Shown piece by piece: positions 4,777 to 8,573 of a stretch of DNA of 8,573 nt. This stretch comes from UBA11612 sp963976395 (GTDB lineage: Bacteria; Pseudomonadota; Alphaproteobacteria; Rhodospirillales; Rhodospirillaceae): contig CAXBLG010000108.1 in assembly GCA_963976395.1 (NCBI GenBank), forward strand, positions 1-8,573, read 5' to 3'. Every line of letters starts with the position of its first letter. Within the stretch, counting starts at the first letter, position 1. The notes beneath the pieces were generated by a model. The model saw nothing but the letters and a program-made list of their open reading frames with translations, was not told the DNA's origin and searched no databases. The position numbers were made by a program, and so were the translations under genes.

Positions 4777-7059
4777 CTAGAAATTCACCTTCAGCCCCGT
4801 CATAGCGGTGCGCGGTTTGCCCGGTCGGGAGCCTGCGGGATTAAGTGCGACCTTATATACTGTGTTGAACAAATTCTCGACGCTGGCGAAGATCGTCACG
4901 CCGTTTGCAATCGCATAACTACCGGATAAATCCACTACGGTGCGGGCATCAATTAAGTCTACCCTTGCGATAGGGCCAGTGCCCGAACGTTCGCGTGCAC
5001 TACTTACATAATTCAGTGTCAAGTTGGTATCCCAACGCTCGCCCTGAAGTCCCGCATTGAATGTGAATTGGTGGGATGGAGTAAACGGTTGGCTGTCGCC
5101 AGCCGTTACAGTTCCCCAAGGGCCAAAAGCGCTGTTGAAGCTGGTCCGGAATTCCGCGTCCGTGTATGTGTAGGAAACCGATATAGGCACGCCGATTGAT
5201 GCTCCAAAAGCTTCGCCAACATCGTAGGCAACGGAAGCTTCTAGCCCGACAACCCTGGCGTCACCGCCGTCGAACTGATCGCCGATGGCGCAACCTCCGC
5301 CTGTTGACGCAGTGCAGGTGCCAACCAAATTGCTGTAGTCGTTGTAGAAGCCAATGGCTTCGACCTTGGCCGGGCCGGAGATGTAACGCACGCCCGCTTC
5401 GTAGTTGATTGAGGTTTCTGCGCTGGAAGTACTTCCAGGTCCAGGATTTGAGAAGCCCCGATGCACTCCAGCCAGCAAAGTCCAAGGGTCTGCGAGTTTA
5501 TATGTGAGCGATAGACCAGGGATCCACACATCGACCTTGTTGCTGCGTATAGTCGGTGCCAGCACACGCTCTGGGTCCGAAGTGAGAAAGTCCTCCCGTT
5601 TCAGTGCAATGGTCTCGTAACGCAACCCTGGAACGACGGTCAACGCATTCCAAGAAAGCGAGTCTTGTACAAAGAACGACCAAGCTTTGGCGCTGCCTAC
5701 ACGATTAGCTTGACTACCTGGTGCGCCCGCCGTCGTCAAAACCATGGCGCCGTTGTCCATACGGAAGAAGTCTTCGTACTGAAATCGGTCTTCGGCATCC
5801 TCATGATAGCGCACAGATAGTTCCACCAGATGCCCAATAGCACCGGTGCTAAATTCCGCTCCGAGTGCTGTTTGGATGCCACGTGAATAGTAACCGCGAT
5901 TATTTGCGCGAACTGCAAGTGCGTCATTCGCGCTGACAAAGTCAGCAGGCCCCAGAATGCTCTTGAACGAGTTCGCAAAGCGAACTGGATCAGCAAGGAC
6001 AGATGCGATTCTGGTATCGCCTTGGACTTCATCCACAACGCTGTCGAGTTTATACCAGCTGCGCTTTGTCCGGGTGTGATAGGCGACGGTCGTAATATCG
6101 AAGCCGTTGCCAAAGTCTACATTGTGATTGAGTTGGTACGTCCAGTGGCGAACGTTCATCTCGTCTTTTTGGCTGCCAAGGTAGCGGCGATACGGTGTGT
6201 TATCGAAATCGTCAAGTGTCAGGCCCAGATAAGTTTCATCAGACCGTTCTTTTGAATTTTGAAATTTGAACTCAACCGACTGATTGACGCCTGTGCCGCT
6301 TGTCGTCCTTGCTGCCAGTTTTATGACATAGTCTTCAACTCGAAACCCGGTGCCCTCGCCGTTATCCAACTGTTTAAAGCCGCCGCTATAATTTTGAAAC
6401 GTTTCGACCAAGGCACCGACTTCGTAGCCTTGCGGCATCTCGTAGAACCCTCCGGCAAAGGCATGGGTGCGCAAGAGACCGTCTTCTCCGGCCAAGGCCA
6501 GAACTTGCCCTCCCGGCTCATTTGGAATGGGCGTCGAATACAGATTAATGGCGCCTCCGGTTGTGAGAGGGCCGTACTTCACTGCTGCCGGGCCCTTGGC
6601 GACTTCGATCGCAGACATGCGACCCATATGTGGAAAATAATAAGCTGATGGTGCCGCGTAAGGCGCGGGAGCCGCTAGAACGCCGTCCTCCATGAGCGCT
6701 ATTTTGCTGGAGCGATCGGTGCCCGATCCGCGCAGACCGATGTTGGGCCGGAGTCCGAACCCGTCTTCTTCCTGGATGTACACGCCGGGTACCTGACGCA
6801 GCACGCGATTGACGTCGCTATAATGGAATTTTTCGATTTCTTGCGGGGTGATCAGGTGAACGGACCCGCCGATATCTTCGACTGGCCGGCTACCCGTCAC
6901 CAAAATCCGGTCTAAAATGCCGCTCCCTGTGTAGGCTTCCTGGACGGTCGGGGCGTCCGTTTCAATATCCTGCGCTTTTGCCACTTTATCTGCGAACCCA
7001 GAAAGCGGTACCGAGAGCACGATGGCCATAGTGGTCCCTAGAAAAGCGGCGTGGTGCAT
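4777..7059 (-). CDS. FecA-like TonB-dependent outer-membrane iron receptor
   Basis: Predicted 760-residue outer-membrane receptor that imports a ferric chelate using TonB-ExbBD energy. Residues 1-29 form a signal peptide (hydrophobic core MAIVLSVPLSGFA, likely cleavage after AKA). A TonB-box-like DRILVTG (50-56) precedes the plug domain, which has LRQVPGVYIQEEDG (87-100), NIGLRGSG (106-113), KIALMEDGV (119-127), PAPYAAPSAYYFP (131-143) and KGPAAVKYGPLTTGGAINLYS (155-175). The 22-strand barrel follows and ends in VNF with the terminal Phe needed for assembly. The PAPYAAP...YYFP plug motif resembles FecA-type ferric citrate receptors, but the ligand is not proven. The start is supported by GGAGAA eight bases upstream. 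A Fur-box-like operator lies about 70 bases upstream. No sigma factor, anti-sigma or ABC permease gene is adjacent, so it seems a stand-alone receptor. Confidence 0.94.
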   Translation of the reverse strand: MHHAAFLGTTMAIVLSVPLSGFADKVAKAQDIETDAPTVQEAYTGSGILDRILVTGSRPVEDIGGSVHLITPQEIEKFHYSDVNRVLRQVPGVYIQEEDGFGLRPNIGLRGSGTDRSSKIALMEDGVLAAPAPYAAPSAYYFPHMGRMSAIEVAKGPAAVKYGPLTTGGAINLYSTPIPNEPGGQVLALAGEDGLLRTHAFAGGFYEMPQGYEVGALVETFQNYSGGFKQLDNGEGTGFRVEDYVIKLAARTTSGTGVNQSVEFKFQNSKERSDETYLGLTLDDFDNTPYRRYLGSQKDEMNVRHWTYQLNHNVDFGNGFDITTVAYHTRTKRSWYKLDSVVDEVQGDTRIASVLADPVRFANSFKSILGPADFVSANDALAVRANNRGYYSRGIQTALGAEFSTGAIGHLVELSVRYHEDAEDRFQYEDFFRMDNGAMVLTTAGAPGSQANRVGSAKAWSFFVQDSLSWNALTVVPGLRYETIALKREDFLTSDPERVLAPTIRSNKVDVWIPGLSLTYKLADPWTLLAGVHRGFSNPGPGSTSSAETSINYEAGVRYISGPAKVEAIGFYNDYSNLVGTCTASTGGGCAIGDQFDGGDARVVGLEASVAYDVGEAFGASIGVPISVSYTYTDAEFRTSFNSAFGPWGTVTAGDSQPFTPSHQFTFNAGLQGERWDTNLTLNYVSSARERSGTGPIARVDLIDARTVVDLSGSYAIANGVTIFASVENLFNTVYKVALNPAGSRPGKPRTAMTGLKVNF

Positions 7060-7129
7060 TGCAATATTTCTCCGATTTTATAACGTTTTCTGAGGTATAC
7101 GGACGTTACCGTGCCCCGCATTTTTGAAT

Positions 7130-7150
7130 ATGATAGTGATTATCATTGAT
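7130..7150 (-). promoter_or_regulatory. Fur-box-like operator upstream of the TonB receptor
   Basis: GATAGTGATTATCATTGAT (7132-7150) matches the classical 19-bp Fur consensus GATAATGATAATCATTATC at 14 positions. It contains the inverted repeat ATGATA (7130-7135) / TATCAT (7141-7146). It lies about 70 bp upstream of the receptor start, where Fur would overlap the promoter and repress under iron sufficiency. In some alphaproteobacteria the iron regulator is RirA or Irr, so which protein binds is inferred. Confidence 0.75.
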
Positions 7151-7539
7151 CTTGGTGATCTATTATGGGTATTGCGACGCATTTGCAATACTAATAATAA
7201 GGATTGGACCAACAAATTCGGAAGATGCGAGAACGAGTTACCCAAGGCAAGGGGCGTGCCCCAACGCTGGCTCGGGACTCCCAGAAAATAAATGTGACGC
7301 GCAACGCGGTGCCCTTTGGGCCTACTTAAAGATAAGGACGGTTGGGTATCTTAAATACGCTAGCTGGTGTTCCCCGATCTCGTCGGCGAGCACACATAAT
7401 TGAACCGCCGAGCGCGGGATCTCTTTTGCCACCCTCGCATGTTGGGCACACCTCATGATTCGTAATACGAATGTTGATGAACAACCCTATAGCTAAGAAT
7501 TTGATTTAGTTGATTGTGCGGGCTTAAAATCGCATACGT
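7151..7539. other. Gene-poor intergenic stretch
   Basis: I see no gene that can be supported in this 390-bp stretch. It holds a short palindrome, ATTCGT-AAT-ACGAAT (7458-7472), and a GGGGC/GCCCC mini-hairpin near 7250. A 44-codon minus-strand frame (7322-7456) starts next to the palindrome but has no ribosome site. No terminator for the glutamate synthase gene was recognised. The base composition is more AT-rich near 7470-7540. Confidence 0.5.
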
Positions 7540-8573
7540 TTAAGATTGACCTGGTACTGAAAAATGTTGTGTCGCTTGCGTGGATTTTGCTTCGATTGTG
7601 GCGACACCAGCTTCTGGAAATATTTCATTGAGCGGGATGATTCGCCCGCCTTCAGTAACAACGAGGGCATGCGTACGCCTCAAGCGTCTTGGTTCGAACA
7701 CACCGCATGCATGCGCAATGACTTCTACGTCGCGTGTGACGTATTGGGCATAAGATTTAACTTTCACCGCCTTGTCATGTGGATCCAAGCCGCGTTGGCG
7801 GCTCGGTGTATGCGTCGTCACGCCAGTCGGGCAGGTGTTCTTGTGGCAACGCATGGCTCGGATACATCCAAGAGCAAACATGAATCCGCGGGCACTTTGA
7901 ACGAAAACGGCGCCGACACAAAGTGCCCAGGCAACGTCCGACGAGGTAATCATTTTGCCCGAAGCGATCACCCGCACGCGTTCACGAAGCCCGTGTGCGG
8001 CCAGCTTGTCTATCACAATCGGCAGGCTTTCGTGTAACGGAAGTCCTACGTTGTCCATGAGACTCAGTGGTGCTGCTCCACTTCCGCCGTCGGCGGAGTC
8101 CACAGTGATAAAATCTGGCGCCGACTGAATCCCGCGTTGGCAAATTTCCGCGCATAAATTGTCTAGCCATCCGTAGGAGCCGATAACCGCTTTGAAGCCG
8201 ACAGGCTTGCTTGTCACCTCCCTGACGTGGGCAATGAAATCGAGAAGATCAGAGACGCTGTCGATCTCCGGAAAACGATTCGGACTGATAGACGACTAGC
8301 CCATAGGGATGCCTCGGATTCGGGCGATTTCCTCCGTGACCTTGCCGGCCGGCAGAACACCTCCCCGCCCGGGTTTGGCGCCCTGGCTTAGCTTGACTTC
8401 GAACATGCGCACTTGGTCGTGACCAGCGACTTCGGCCAAGAGTGCATTGTCTAGGGAGCCGTCGCGTGTGCGCACACCATATTTAGCTGTGCCGATTTGA
8501 AAGACGAGGTCGCAACCACCTGATCTGCCCCCTATGAAGTGGTCCTCCCTAAGGTATGGTTTTGCCATGAAGG
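7540..8573 (-). pseudogene. FMN-binding glutamate synthase domain gene, interrupted by one in-frame TAG and cut by the window edge
   Basis: C-terminal portion of a GltB2-type protein, the FMN/Fe-S synthase domain of glutamate synthase that makes glutamate from 2-oxoglutarate and ammonia. Upstream of the stop are CDLVFQIGTAKYGVR, VRMFEVKLSQGAKPG and GGVLPAGKVTEEIARIRGIPMG. After TAG (8296-8298) the same frame continues without a break: SSISPNRFPEIDSVSDLLDF, SKPVGFKAVIGSYGWLDNL, DFITVDSADGGSGAAP, VRVIASGKMITSSDVAWAL and CIRAMRCHKNTCPTGV. That last segment has the CX5CX4C spacing of the [3Fe-4S] ligands. Family members usually read GQDSISP here, so CAG to TAG is the simplest explanation. No other stop occurs to the natural end at 7540. 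The N-terminus lies beyond 8573; the ATG at 8566-8568 is probably internal. Likely a recent pseudogene; a sequencing error is the main alternative. Confidence 0.85.

Noticed and set aside
7146..7403. 85-codon plus-strand ORF beginning inside the Fur box
   Set aside because: Its start overlaps the operator, it lacks a ribosome site, and its composition is not protein-like beyond a short hydrophobic start.
7322..7456. 44-codon minus-strand ORF (MRCAQHARVAKEIPRS...) next to a small palindrome
   Set aside because: Composition is plausible, but there is no ribosome site and no family I recognise; kept as a remark only.
1..8573. CRISPR array, tRNA or rRNA genes, phage or toxin-antitoxin genes
   Set aside because: Looked for by eye on both strands; no regularly spaced repeats, cloverleaf candidates or such gene families were seen.

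Overview
The window looks like accessory chromosome of a moderately GC-rich Gram-negative bacterium, most likely an alphaproteobacterium. Three things suggest this: an outer-membrane TonB-dependent receptor under a Fur-type operator, an MtfA-family peptidase, and degenerate IS110 and IS630 insertion sequences. Genus cannot be fixed from the sequence alone.

Layout. Positions 62-243 are the 3' non-coding end of an IS110-family element whose transposase would lie left of the window. An intact mtfA-like zinc peptidase gene follows on the minus strand (247-1056). Positions 1123-1920 are a second, 5'-truncated IS110 element on the minus strand. Its 3' end is about 88% identical by eye to the first but inverted, so two IS ends point inward and bracket mtfA. 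An intact BCCT-family osmolyte transporter gene runs on the plus strand (2012-3694). It is followed by a perfect 15-bp hairpin, a structured non-coding stretch and a strong intrinsic terminator at 3970-4000. A broken IS630-family transposase (minus strand, 4007-4505) comes next, with a hairpin over its start codon. Then come an intact FecA-like TonB-dependent receptor (minus strand, 4777-7059) with a Fur-box-like operator upstream, a 390-bp gene-poor stretch, and an FMN-dependent glutamate-synthase-domain gene (minus strand, 7540 to beyond the right edge) interrupted by one in-frame TAG.

The genes do not form one pathway. Osmolyte uptake, iron uptake and a peptidase linked to carbon regulation sit beside two decayed insertion sequences and one recently broken metabolic gene. 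This is the texture of a rearranged accessory region, and no clear new multi-gene system is visible. The most interesting signals are the paired IS110 3' ends, which look like bridge/seekRNA loci; a BCCT transporter whose substrate cage seems to lack key aromatics; the start-codon hairpin of the IS630 remnant; and the single amber codon in the glutamate synthase gene.
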